DNA from: a virus
Length of the DNA: 47,856 nt
IMG/VR virus record: IMGVR_UViG_3300037493_006469
Location: 1 to 47,856 of that record
Direction: 5' to 3' (one strand)
Shown here: positions 1 to 6,152 of the stretch, piece by piece
How positions within the stretch are numbered: the first letter of the stretch is position 1
Layout of the letters: every line of letters starts with the position of its first letter
The notes under the pieces: model-generated
The model's input: only the letters and a program-made list of their open reading frames with translations
The model's database searches: none
What the model was told of the DNA's origin: nothing
Position numbers and translations under genes: made by a program

Positions 1-186
1 TTTGGACACGTTGCCGTGGTCTTCGACAAGGTTGACGTGTCCAAAACTTGGAACGGTTTCCCGATTGTCGACGGCGACCTATCGGACGTCCGGTTCCGGG
101 ATCCTCCCGGAACTGTTGTTGGCTTAAAGGCGAAGGGCACGGCGCGCCACGCGGACACCCCCTTCGTACACCGGCACACAATTTGA
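1..186 (+). CDS. gp88-family protein, C-terminal part (continues from 47142-47856)
   Basis: Reading from base 1 gives the end of the protein that starts at 47142; the stop is TGA at 184-186. Joined across the circle (47142-47856 then 134-186) the gene encodes 255 residues. The tail reads VVGLKAKGTARHADTPFV, typical of the end of the gp88-like family found in actinophages and other phages, whose function is unknown. At 1-9 the codons give Phe-Gly-His where the right copy has Gly-Gly-Asn, so this edge may come from a variant. See 47142 for the main description. Confidence 0.8.
   Translation, partial: FGHVAVVFDKVDVSKTWNGFPIVDGDLSDVRFRDPPGTVVGLKAKGTARHADTPFVHRHTI
8..133. repeat. 126-bp terminal direct repeat, left copy
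   Basis: Bases 8-133 are identical to 47731-47856. Joining the copies restores one open reading frame (gp88 family), so this is best read as the overlap left when a circular or circularly permuted genome was assembled, not as two genes' worth of duplicated DNA. The first seven bases (1-7) do not match the sequence preceding the right copy, which marks either an assembly edge or real strain variation. A true short terminal repeat of a linear virion genome is less likely because the repeat lies inside a gene. Confidence 0.9.
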
Positions 187-200
187 TAGTACCTGGATCG

Positions 201-235
201 TAGGACCGGCCGGATGGTCCGGTCGGTCCTATCTT
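201..235 (+). terminator. Intrinsic terminator after gp88
   Basis: Arms 201-214 and 218-231 pair almost perfectly (14 bp with one G-U) around a 3-base loop and are followed by TCTTT. It lies 14 bases after the gp88 stop and before the ribosome-binding site of the gene at 263, so it probably separates or attenuates these two units. Confidence 0.75.
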
Positions 236-262
236 TCCACCAACACACAATGGAGAAGCGCA

Positions 263-1081
263 ATGCAAGACATTGTCGCCTACTCGGTCTTAACGGACCG
301 GTCCCGCTTGGCTGTCCTCCCGACAGGCGAAGCGCTTGTTTACCGAAACAAGGAAGGGGTGCCCCACCTTGCGTCAAGGCAGTACAGGGTATCGGACCCG
401 GACACCATTGCGCGCAAGCTTGAAGCGCACGGGTTCCAGGACATTCAGCTCTCGTCGAAGCTCATGGACGCCAGGACCCATGCGCGCAGCCCCTTCCTTT
501 GCGCCTTGACGGCGCGCTATCCAGGCGAAGCGTCCGGCGGCGAATACCACGACTTCGTCAAATTTCTCCTCGACAATAGAGGCCGCGCGGCCTTTCAGGT
601 CATGGCGGGGGCCCTCCGCATGGAATGCGCCAACCAGTTTATGGGCGCCCCGCTCCGGTTCCGTCACACCGACCCGTCAATCGACCGGTTCTTGGAAGAG
701 CCCTGGGTTGCGGCGGACATGGTTCGCGATCAGGGGCGCATCATGAGGGAGCGAATCGAAAGCCTTCGCGGCGTGCCTGGCGGGGCGCCGATTCTGAACA
801 GGGTGCGCGAGCTACACCCGAAGCTGGGCGCCCGTGCGGCCGAGGAAAGCTGGGGCTATCACTGGAAAGACGTTGGGCCATATTGCGCCATGACGGTATG
901 GACGGCCCTACAAGGCCTCACGCGCGTCCACGCGAACCGCCTGAACGGCCTTGCGCAGCTCGCCCTGGTCGACGGCTATGAGGACCTCCTCCGTGGCCAG
1001 GTGCCCGATTGCTGGCCCCGCCCGAAGGCGAAGGCGCCCATTCCCTACGATCAGCCCCTTCCGACCTACCCTATAAACTGA
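263..1081 (+). CDS. DUF932-like phage/plasmid protein
   Basis: A 272-residue protein with a GGAGAAG ribosome-binding site just upstream. The central part (about residues 100-155), with a small-residue-rich stretch, then RMECANQ, then RFRHTDPSIDRFLEE, resembles the pattern of DUF932 (phage/plasmid-like TIGR03299), where a Cys-Asn motif is followed by a basic-His-Thr segment and a helix. The biochemical role of that family is not established; members often sit near replication or gp88-type genes in phages and plasmids, as here. The gene is flanked by hairpin terminators on both sides, so it looks like its own transcription unit. Family assignment is from pattern only. Confidence 0.6.
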   Translation: MQDIVAYSVLTDRSRLAVLPTGEALVYRNKEGVPHLASRQYRVSDPDTIARKLEAHGFQDIQLSSKLMDARTHARSPFLCALTARYPGEASGGEYHDFVKFLLDNRGRAAFQVMAGALRMECANQFMGAPLRFRHTDPSIDRFLEEPWVAADMVRDQGRIMRERIESLRGVPGGAPILNRVRELHPKLGARAAEESWGYHWKDVGPYCAMTVWTALQGLTRVHANRLNGLAQLALVDGYEDLLRGQVPDCWPRPKAKAPIPYDQPLPTYPIN

Positions 1082-1099
1082 AATCCACTACCCTACCCC

Positions 1100-1132
1100 A
1101 GGAGCCGGGCCTTGTGGTCCGGCTCCTTCATT
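1100..1132 (+). terminator. Hairpin terminator between the DUF932-like gene and integrase
   Basis: Arms 1100-1111 and 1116-1127 pair over 12 bp (one G-U) with a TTGT loop, followed by TCATTTG. It begins 19 bases after the stop at 1081 and ends 20 bases before the integrase start, so integrase is probably transcribed separately or at reduced level. Confidence 0.7.
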
Positions 1133-1146
1133 TGTAAAATCCCCTC

Positions 1147-2250
1147 ATGACTGGCAACGGCTCGATCTACAAGCGGGGAGCGGTCCTTTGGATCCGCTAC
1201 TCGGTCGGCGGTCACGAGCACCGCGAAAGCGCCCGGACCGACCGACAGAGCGAAGCCCGCGCCCTCCTCGCGCAGCGGCTCACAGAGGCCCGGGGAGGCC
1301 GCGCGCCCCACCTGGCGCCGAAGCTCACGGTGAGCGAGGCCCTCGCGGCCTTCCTCGAGGACCAGCGCATTGCCGGCCGGCGAAGCCTACGGCAGACCAC
1401 AGGGCACGTGGCCCCTGTGCGCGAAGCCTTCGGCCCCCGGCGGCTGGTGGACGTGACCACGGAGGCCCTGCGCGCCTACGTGCGGGCCCGCCAAGCGCAA
1501 GGCAAGGCCCCGGCGACGATCAACCGCGAGCTGGCCGCCCTCCGCCGGGCCATGCGCCTGGCCGTGGCCGAGGGGCGAAGCGCATGGGTGCCCGCCTTCC
1601 CCTGCCTGAAAGAGGAGAACGCGCGCCGGGGGTTCTTCACCAGGGACGAGGCGGATGCCATTTTGGCAGCCTTGCGCGACGACGACGTTCGCGACTTCGT
1701 CGAGTGGGCGTACTGGACGGGCATGAGGAGGGGCGAAGCGGCCGGCCTCCGGTGGCTGGACTACAGCCCCGACGAGGGGCTCCTCCGCCTCCACGAAAGC
1801 GAAGCGAAGACCGGCGAAGGCCGCGCCCTGCCCGTGGTGGGCCCGCTCCTGGCGATCCTCGAGCGCCGCCTGAAGCGCAAGGATGTGAACCCAGAGTTTA
1901 TCTTTGGGCGTAAAGGCAAGCGCATGGCCACCTTCCGCGTCACCTGGGCGCGCGCCTGTCGAAGCGCGGGCTGCCCGGGGCGCCTGTTCCACGACCTCAG
2001 GCGGACAGGCGTGCGCAACCTAATTCGCGCAGGCGTCAGTCGTAAGGTGGCCATGGCGATCAGCGGACACAAGACCGAGGCGGTGTTCAACCGCTACGAC
2101 ATCACGGCGGGCGACGACCTGCGCGAAGCGATCGAAGCGGTAGCTTCATCCCAGGATCGCCAGGCGCCTCAGGGCTGCGTTGCGGCGCGATCGGTGGCCC
2201 CCGGCACCCTCGGCGCGGCTCCTGAGGCTGCCAGGGCCTTTCCTGTATAA
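1147..2250 (+). CDS. int: Tyrosine recombinase (phage integrase)
   Basis: A 367-residue tyrosine integrase that would catalyse site-specific recombination between phage and host attachment sites. The N-terminus (residues 5-30) has the short beta-strand layout of an arm-binding domain; residues about 60-145 form the SAM-like core-binding domain; the catalytic domain carries R194 (TGMRRGE), K221 (EAKTGEGR), H282 and R285 (FHDLRRTG), H308 (SGHK) and the nucleophile Y317 (NRYD), so all six active-site positions are present. About 50 residues follow the tyrosine, longer than usual. No good Shine-Dalgarno precedes ATG 1147, suggesting weak translation. It lies just after a terminator and before a structured non-coding region that could hold attP. 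Confidence 0.95.
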   Translation: MTGNGSIYKRGAVLWIRYSVGGHEHRESARTDRQSEARALLAQRLTEARGGRAPHLAPKLTVSEALAAFLEDQRIAGRRSLRQTTGHVAPVREAFGPRRLVDVTTEALRAYVRARQAQGKAPATINRELAALRRAMRLAVAEGRSAWVPAFPCLKEENARRGFFTRDEADAILAALRDDDVRDFVEWAYWTGMRRGEAAGLRWLDYSPDEGLLRLHESEAKTGEGRALPVVGPLLAILERRLKRKDVNPEFIFGRKGKRMATFRVTWARACRSAGCPGRLFHDLRRTGVRNLIRAGVSRKVAMAISGHKTEAVFNRYDITAGDDLREAIEAVASSQDRQAPQGCVAARSVAPGTLGAAPEAARAFPV

Positions 2251-2292
2251 ACAAAGCACAACCAAGGAGGACAAGATTCGTAAGCCCCCTTT

Positions 2293-2322
2293 TGTCCAGC
2301 AAACCTGTACAGGAACTGGACA
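2293..2322. promoter_or_regulatory. Nested dyad (operator or recombination-site candidate)
   Basis: Outer arms TGTCCAG (2293-2299) and CTGGACA (2316-2322) enclose a perfect 10-bp palindrome CCTGTACAGG (2304-2313). The layout suits a dimeric protein such as a repressor or a recombination directionality factor. No function can be read directly. Confidence 0.35.
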
Positions 2323-2499
2323 GAAAGCCCCGCCCCGGTACACCTAAACTACCGAAGGGCCCACCCGATGGGACTTGCGGCAGGCACGCTGTTTGCCTGG
2401 TAGTCTCTTTTACCTCCCGGGGCTATACTTTGTGGTCCTGGGGCATCTCTCTGACGCCGCACACACCGCACCTTGATGGCCGCCACCACCAGGATACCT

Positions 2500-2535
2500 G
2501 CCGCAGGCCGACACTTCGCCGGCCTGCGGCCTTTC
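2500..2535 (+). terminator. GC-rich hairpin terminator
   Basis: Perfect 11-bp arms 2500-2510 and 2520-2530 with a 9-base loop, followed by CTTTCC. It could stop integrase transcripts, or attenuate the gene starting at 2562. Confidence 0.6.
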
Positions 2536-2561
2536 CAACCCCTTTACTTTACGGAGGTTCT

Positions 2562-2951
2562 ATGCCCGTCGTTTTTGGTCCGAAGCTCGCCGCGCGTCTG
2601 GCCACCTCGGTCACCCCGGAGTTTTCCCTGTTTGACCACGGGGAACCAGGAGGAGCCTGGGCGCGCGACACGTACGCCAAACTCCTAAAGACCGGTCGAG
2701 TCTTTCGTTACTACAACGGCCCGGAACTGTTTCTGGTCACGGGCCCAAACGACTACGTGCTTTGCAAGCCCCGGGCCGCCATCGCTCAGTTCGCCCTGAT
2801 GTTTGACCTCGATCTGGGCGCTCGCGCCACGGTTTTGCTACGCGCGGCCTTGGAAGCGGGGGGCGCGCTCGAGTCCGTCCGTGACGCCGGGCAACGCGGC
2901 GAGACCCTGATTCTCGACCTGGCGGAGCCCCCAACTCCTGGGGTCACTTAG
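2562..2951 (+). CDS. Hypothetical protein
   Basis: A 129-residue protein with ribosome-binding site ACGGAGG five bases before ATG 2562; the same frame is open further upstream to 2292 but that part crosses the hairpin and has no start signal. The sequence begins MPVVFGPKLAARLATSVTPE, has a short aromatic stretch (RVFRYYNGPELFLVTGPNDY, about residues 47-66) that suggests a small beta-rich domain, and ends with a helix and a Pro-rich tail. No family was recognised. It stands alone between a terminator and the AT-rich inverted-repeat region before the helicase gene. Confidence 0.6.
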   Translation: MPVVFGPKLAARLATSVTPEFSLFDHGEPGGAWARDTYAKLLKTGRVFRYYNGPELFLVTGPNDYVLCKPRAAIAQFALMFDLDLGARATVLLRAALEAGGALESVRDAGQRGETLILDLAEPPTPGVT

Positions 2952-2961
2952 TGTACTGTAT

Positions 2962-3055
2962 TGCGGAACCACTCACCCTTTCCCTTAGTCTGAAGAAAAA
3001 TATATATATAAGAATATAAAGAGAGAGGGGGAGAGACCCCGGGGGGGGTTCCGCA
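2962..3055. other. AT-rich tract inside a 9-bp inverted repeat: replication origin or control-site candidate
   Basis: TGCGGAACC (2962-2970) and its exact complement GGTTCCGCA (3047-3055) enclose an AT-rich tract (about 2994-3020, mostly alternating T and A) followed by a polypurine run (3021-3036) and an eight-G run (3041-3048). This is the most AT-rich stretch of the left arm and lies immediately upstream of a helicase-type gene, the usual place for a DNA-unwinding element. It could also be a regulated promoter region. Confidence 0.4.
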
Positions 3056-3104
3056 TGACTTAAGTCGAATGATTTCGAGGCCATCGAACAAAAAAGGAGC
3101 CACT

Positions 3105-4577
3105 TTGACAAAAATTGTCACTACCACCGGTTTGAACGAGGCCGCCGGGGCCACCCTTCTGGACCTCGCCGCCCACCTTGCGCAGTCCGGCCGAGCCTAT
3201 CGATCGAAGGGCGGTGAGCTGCTGTTGCCGGAGAAGACCGACTTCTCGATCCCCAAGCACGCCGAGATCGGCATGGCGCTGATTACGGCGGACCTCATCT
3301 CCCTCGTGCAGAACGGGACCCCCGTCGCGATCCCCCACCGGGGGCCATATCTGGGGGCGATCAACCGGCTCGCCGACATGCACGACGCCTTGGCGTTGTT
3401 GCCGAAGGTGTCGTCTGTGGTGAGGGGCCCCGCGTTCAAATTCAGCCCCGACGGGCGGCGCCTCTTGCCGCGGGCCATCGGCTACGACGCGGAGGACCGG
3501 GTCCTGACCGTCGAGCCGGGCCTGCCGACGCTGCCGGAGCCGGATCCGGGCTTTCCGTTCCTTCAAAAGTTGTTCTCTGGTCTACTCTTTGCGGATCCGC
3601 TCTATCATGCCAACCTGTACGGCTACCTCCTGGCGTCGTTCGCGCGTACAGCTCTGGACGACTATCCCGTTCTCCTACTTGATGCCGAGGACAAGAGTTC
3701 TGGAAAAACGAAGACCGCCACCGCAATCGGCGAGCTGCTCATGGGTGAGACCCCGGAGCCAATCGGGTACGCGGGGGGCGAGCAGGACGTCGAGACCAGG
3801 CTCGGCAAGTACTGCGAGAAGACCGGGCCGAACTTCATCCTGATCGACAACGTGCGCCCGAAGCGGGGCCAGACCAAGCAGATCCGGGCGTCCATTATCA
3901 AGATCCTCACGAACTCGAGGTGTCCTGGCATCCGCACCCTCTACAAGACCGGCGCCCCGTTGTGCGACCCCATCGCCGTCTTCACCATGAACGGGGCCCG
4001 TGTCGAGCGCGACCTCGCCGACAGCATCGTGCGGGTCAGCCTCCGGCGCCCGTTCGGAGCCGCGAACCACCGCATGATCGACCCGAACCCGGCCAAGTGG
4101 GCGCGGGCCCACCGGCTCGCCATCATGGCGGAGGCCCTGGCGATCTTGCGGGCGGTCGAGCTGCCCGACTTGACGCAAGAGTCGGCGCTCGGCACGCGCT
4201 TCTACGATTTCGAGCGTATTGCGGTCGCGGCGGCGGGGGCCATGGGCCTGGTGGCGAACTACCATCCAGAAATGGTACAGACCGCCGACGCTGTGGTCAC
4301 CGAACTTTACAACCTTATGATGGACGAGTTTCAAGGGACGGCGCCAATGCCAGCCCTCGTGGCGAAGATCATGACAAGCTCGCGTGTTACGGAGCTGCGT
4401 GACATGTTGTCGGCCGAGGGCCGCACCGATCGGGGCCTGGCATTCTTCTTGCATGAATGGCTGGAGACGACGCTGAAGGGGCAGAAGCACCAGATCGACA
4501 AGAAGACCTTCATGGTTGTGGTCAGCCATGATAGTCACCTGAACCAACAGGTCGTCAGCGTCCAGTTCGTAAAATAA
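3105..4577 (+). CDS. P-loop NTPase, putative replicative helicase / primase C-terminal domain
   Basis: A 490-residue protein from TTG 3105, chosen because AAGGAG (3094-3099) sits five bases upstream; an ATG at 3069 would add 12 residues but has no ribosome-binding site. The middle holds a Walker A-like loop (DAEDKSSGKTKTA, about residues 193-205 from the TTG), a Walker B-like strand (NFILIDN, about 241-247) and a sensor-like VFTMNG (about 291-296), followed by an arginine-rich segment (VRVSLRRPF). This order fits AAA+/SF3-like helicase domains found at the C-terminus of phage primase-helicases; no primase active site was seen. Its place beside DNA polymerase and the AT-rich repeat supports a replication role. 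Exact subfamily unknown. Confidence 0.65.
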   Translation: MTKIVTTTGLNEAAGATLLDLAAHLAQSGRAYRSKGGELLLPEKTDFSIPKHAEIGMALITADLISLVQNGTPVAIPHRGPYLGAINRLADMHDALALLPKVSSVVRGPAFKFSPDGRRLLPRAIGYDAEDRVLTVEPGLPTLPEPDPGFPFLQKLFSGLLFADPLYHANLYGYLLASFARTALDDYPVLLLDAEDKSSGKTKTATAIGELLMGETPEPIGYAGGEQDVETRLGKYCEKTGPNFILIDNVRPKRGQTKQIRASIIKILTNSRCPGIRTLYKTGAPLCDPIAVFTMNGARVERDLADSIVRVSLRRPFGAANHRMIDPNPAKWARAHRLAIMAEALAILRAVELPDLTQESALGTRFYDFERIAVAAAGAMGLVANYHPEMVQTADAVVTELYNLMMDEFQGTAPMPALVAKIMTSSRVTELRDMLSAEGRTDRGLAFFLHEWLETTLKGQKHQIDKKTFMVVVSHDSHLNQQVVSVQFVK

Positions 4578-4615
4578 CATTGACTTCTCGCCCGTCGTCG
4601 CTATAATAGTATACA
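4571..4615 (+). promoter_or_regulatory. Sigma70-type promoter cassette, copy 1
   Basis: TTGACT (4580-4585), 16-base spacer, TATAAT (4602-4607). The surrounding 46 bases are nearly the same as 10391-10435, including the upstream gene's TAA stop, the spacer end GTCGTCGC and the GTATACAT after the -10. A 6-bp leader hairpin (GAGGCC 4622-4627 / GGCCTC 4636-4641) follows. It should drive the operon from 4661 through the polymerase region. Confidence 0.85.
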
Positions 4616-4660
4616 TCGGTTGAGGCCTCTACCAGGGCCTCCCAGCACAAGGAGACCAAC

Positions 4661-4840
4661 ATGCACGCCCATCGTTTTCCCAATCTTTCGTCGGCCGAGC
4701 GGCGCCGCGTTCTGGACGTTGTCCTTGAGGAGGACGTCCACCGCGAGGAGGCGTTGACCGCCATCGAGCACGAGGAAATGGGGCGCGTCAGTCTGTTCGA
4801 GGACGTGGTCAACGACCCGGACGACGACAAGGAGGAGTAG
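4661..4840 (+). CDS. Small acidic hypothetical protein
   Basis: A 59-residue product directly behind the promoter, with AAGGAG six bases before ATG 4661. It is helical and very acidic: the second half (EEDVHREEALTAIEHEE) and the end (NDPDDDKEE) are dominated by Asp and Glu. Small acidic early phage proteins often bind and inhibit host proteins or mimic DNA, but nothing here proves that. The stop is two bases before the GTG of the next gene, so they are translationally linked. No family recognised. Confidence 0.65.
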   Translation: MHAHRFPNLSSAERRRVLDVVLEEDVHREEALTAIEHEEMGRVSLFEDVVNDPDDDKEE

Positions 4841-4842
4841 GC

Positions 4843-5208
4843 GTGGTCCCGCTCCTCTTTGGCCTCGGGATCATCGTCGACTTCCTCTGGACGAGGACGG
4901 TGTCGGCTGTAAGTCAGCGCCGGGGCCCCCCCGCAGTCGCCTACGCCATCGTCTTCAACGTCATCACCATGGGGTCGACCTGGATGGTGATCGAGGCGCG
5001 CACGGTCCCCGGCCTGCTCGCCTTCGCTGTCGGAGGGGGGCTGGGGACCGCCCTCGGGTTATGGAAAAGAAATTCTCCGGACTCGCCGCTCGACGGAGCG
5101 ACGGGACTAAGTCCGTCGTCTAAAGGCCAGGACACCGTCGTAGAGGAGGGCGCCCCCTCACAAGACGGAGACGCGGGTCCGAACCCCGCCGGCCGGAGGA
5201 TTTTATGA
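4843..5208 (+). CDS. Small membrane protein
   Basis: A 121-residue protein starting at GTG 4843, whose ribosome-binding site (AAGGAGGAG) lies in the last codons of the preceding gene. Three hydrophobic segments are visible (about residues 2-20, 31-50 and 54-73), consistent with an inner-membrane protein; the third ends with a Gly-rich GGGLGTALGLW turn. The last roughly 35 codons read through a tRNA-shaped sequence (5109-5196) and are low-complexity Gly/Pro/Asp, so that tail may be tolerated rather than functional. The stop overlaps the ATG of the GGQ gene. Function unknown. Confidence 0.6.
   Translation: MVPLLFGLGIIVDFLWTRTVSAVSQRRGPPAVAYAIVFNVITMGSTWMVIEARTVPGLLAFAVGGGLGTALGLWKRNSPDSPLDGATGLSPSSKGQDTVVEEGAPSQDGDAGPNPAGRRIL
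5109..5196 (+). ncRNA. tRNA-like structure in the leader of the GGQ gene
   Basis: The order and spacing of a tRNA are all present: two linker bases (5116-5117), D-stem GTCT/GGAC (5118-5121 / 5130-5133) with an 8-base loop containing GG, one base, anticodon stem CCGTC/GACGG (5135-5139 / 5164-5168), a 4-base variable loop, and T-stem GCGGG/CCCGC (5173-5177 / 5185-5189) with loop TCCGAAC. It resembles a tRNA-Glu body. Departures: the anticodon loop is 24 bases (5140-5163) with its own inner hairpin, the acceptor strands (5109-5115 / 5190-5196) pair at only four of seven positions, and no CCA follows. The 3' acceptor strand overlaps the ribosome-binding site GGAGG (5195-5199) of the next gene. 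It could be a decayed tRNA or a tRNA-mimicking regulatory leader. Confidence 0.45.
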
Positions 5209-5552
5209 CCAAGCAGATCCTCTTCTCGGTCACCAAGAAGGACCTCGATATCTCCTGGTACACCAGCCACGGGCCCGGGGGCCAGAAGAAGAACAAGACA
5301 CGGAACGCCTGCCGCATCATCCACCGCGCCTCGGGGGCCATGGTCACGGCCCAGGAGCGGCGGGAGCAGAAGGCCAACCTTTCCGCGGCCCTTCACCGGC
5401 TCCTCGAACACCCCAAGTTCAAGATCTGGTGGACGCGCCGCGTCTTCGAGATCGACGAGGGTGAGACGCTGGAGCAGAAGGTCGACCGCATGATGGCGGC
5501 GGAGCACCTGCGCGTCGAGGGCATCATCGACGGCGCCTGGAGGCCGATATGA
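5205..5552 (+). CDS. GGQ-domain peptide release factor-like protein (ArfB/RF-1 domain)
   Basis: A 115-residue protein that is essentially only the catalytic domain of class I release factors. GPGGQ (Gly-Gly-Gln at 25-27) is followed by the family's KT..A.R..H..SG..V..Q..R signature (residues 31-52). In release factors and in the rescue factor ArfB this loop enters the ribosomal peptidyl-transferase centre and hydrolyses peptidyl-tRNA. No stop-codon recognition domain is present, and no clear ArfB-type basic tail: the C-terminus is acidic then short, so ribosome entry may differ. ATG 5205 has GGAGG five bases upstream; the start overlaps the previous stop and the stop overlaps the next start (ATGA). 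The tRNA-like element directly ahead suggests tRNA-linked control. Confidence 0.85.
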   Translation: MTKQILFSVTKKDLDISWYTSHGPGGQKKNKTRNACRIIHRASGAMVTAQERREQKANLSAALHRLLEHPKFKIWWTRRVFEIDEGETLEQKVDRMMAAEHLRVEGIIDGAWRPI

Positions 5553-5818
5553 GGCGCCCCCGCCGGTCCCTCCGCTACCACGAGGAGGGCCTCGACCGGT
5601 CGGGGCCGCACATCGGAGACCTGGTCAGCCTGCCGACCACGTCCGAGGTCGGGATCCGCCAGGTCCGCCGGTGTGAACGCTGCGAACAGCGGTTCCTGAT
5701 GGTCTGGCCGACGCGCCGCAAGCTGCACGAGGACGAGCGGGCGGTGCCTATCTGTCTTGAGTGCGTTTACGAAATCATCGAGTCCGGGGGCAGAGAAGGA
5801 GACGTGTTCATCCCATGA
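5549..5818 (+). CDS. Small zinc-ribbon-like protein
   Basis: An 89-residue protein overlapping the GGQ gene by ATGA. Two Cys pairs, CERC (42-45) and CLEC (70-73), separated by 24 residues, suggest a treble-clef or zinc-ribbon fold. The N-terminus is rich in Arg. It may bind nucleic acid or a protein partner; nothing more specific can be said. Coupled translation with the GGQ gene makes a shared process plausible. Confidence 0.65.
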   Translation: MRRPRRSLRYHEEGLDRSGPHIGDLVSLPTTSEVGIRQVRRCERCEQRFLMVWPTRRKLHEDERAVPICLECVYEIIESGGREGDVFIP

Positions 5819-5919
5819 CAAATATCAAATGGCCCGAGGTTTTCGCCGCAGTTTTTCAGGCGGTGCTTCTGAGTCTACTGTTGGGGATCGCGGCGGCATG
5901 GATGGTGACCGAAATATGA
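5815..5919 (+). CDS. 34-residue single-pass membrane peptide
   Basis: Starts at an ATGA overlap with the preceding gene and ends at an ATATGA overlap with the next, so it fits the operon's coupled style exactly. The product has one hydrophobic helix (about residues 8-30, including FQAVLLSLLLGIAAAWMV) and almost no soluble part. Small peptides of this kind in phages often act on host membrane proteins or in lysis regulation, but no family was recognised. Confidence 0.55.
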   Translation: MTNIKWPEVFAAVFQAVLLSLLLGIAAAWMVTEI

Positions 5920-6152
5920 AAGCCTTTCCCGAGAACAAGGTCCTGCGGCGCGTCATCAAGATCAAGTCCAGCGATAGGGCGATCGCAGATGCTCAGTGGG
6001 TCCTGGAGCTGGGCGTCTTCGGCGTCCGCATCCATCGCCTGAACCACCGGTCGGAGCAGTGGTCGCTGTCGTGGCGGTCCGTGATTTCACACGCGCTCGT
6101 ACACGGGGCGGGCCGCACCTGTCCGACGCTGAAGAAGGAAGGTGCTAAGTGA
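5916..6152 (+). CDS. Hypothetical protein
   Basis: A 78-residue basic protein starting at ATG 5916 inside the preceding gene's stop and ending inside the GTG start of DNA polymerase. The same frame is open upstream to 5757, but the overlap-style start at 5916 matches its neighbours. The sequence alternates strands and helices (KVLRRVIKIKSSDRAIADA, then WVLELGVFGVRIHRL) and may be a small alpha/beta domain. Its coupling to the polymerase hints at a replication accessory role; unproven. Confidence 0.6.
   Translation: MKAFPENKVLRRVIKIKSSDRAIADAQWVLELGVFGVRIHRLNHRSEQWSLSWRSVISHALVHGAGRTCPTLKKEGAK

Larger units (their letters stand above)
2251..2561. other. Structured intergenic region after integrase (attP candidate zone)
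   Basis: No convincing gene. It contains an AAGGAGG at 2264-2270 followed five bases later by ATT rather than ATG (a 23-codon frame ending TAA near 2347), a nested dyad at 2293-2322, a 6-bp hairpin (CAGGCA/TGCCTG) near 2380-2398, a TATACT at 2424-2429 without a well-spaced -35, and a strong hairpin at 2500-2530. Position directly 3' of integrase makes it the natural place to look for attP. Confidence 0.45.

Noticed and set aside
2393-2429. Promoter with TTGCCT and TATACT after integrase
   Set aside because: Spacing is 25 bases, too long for sigma70-type recognition.
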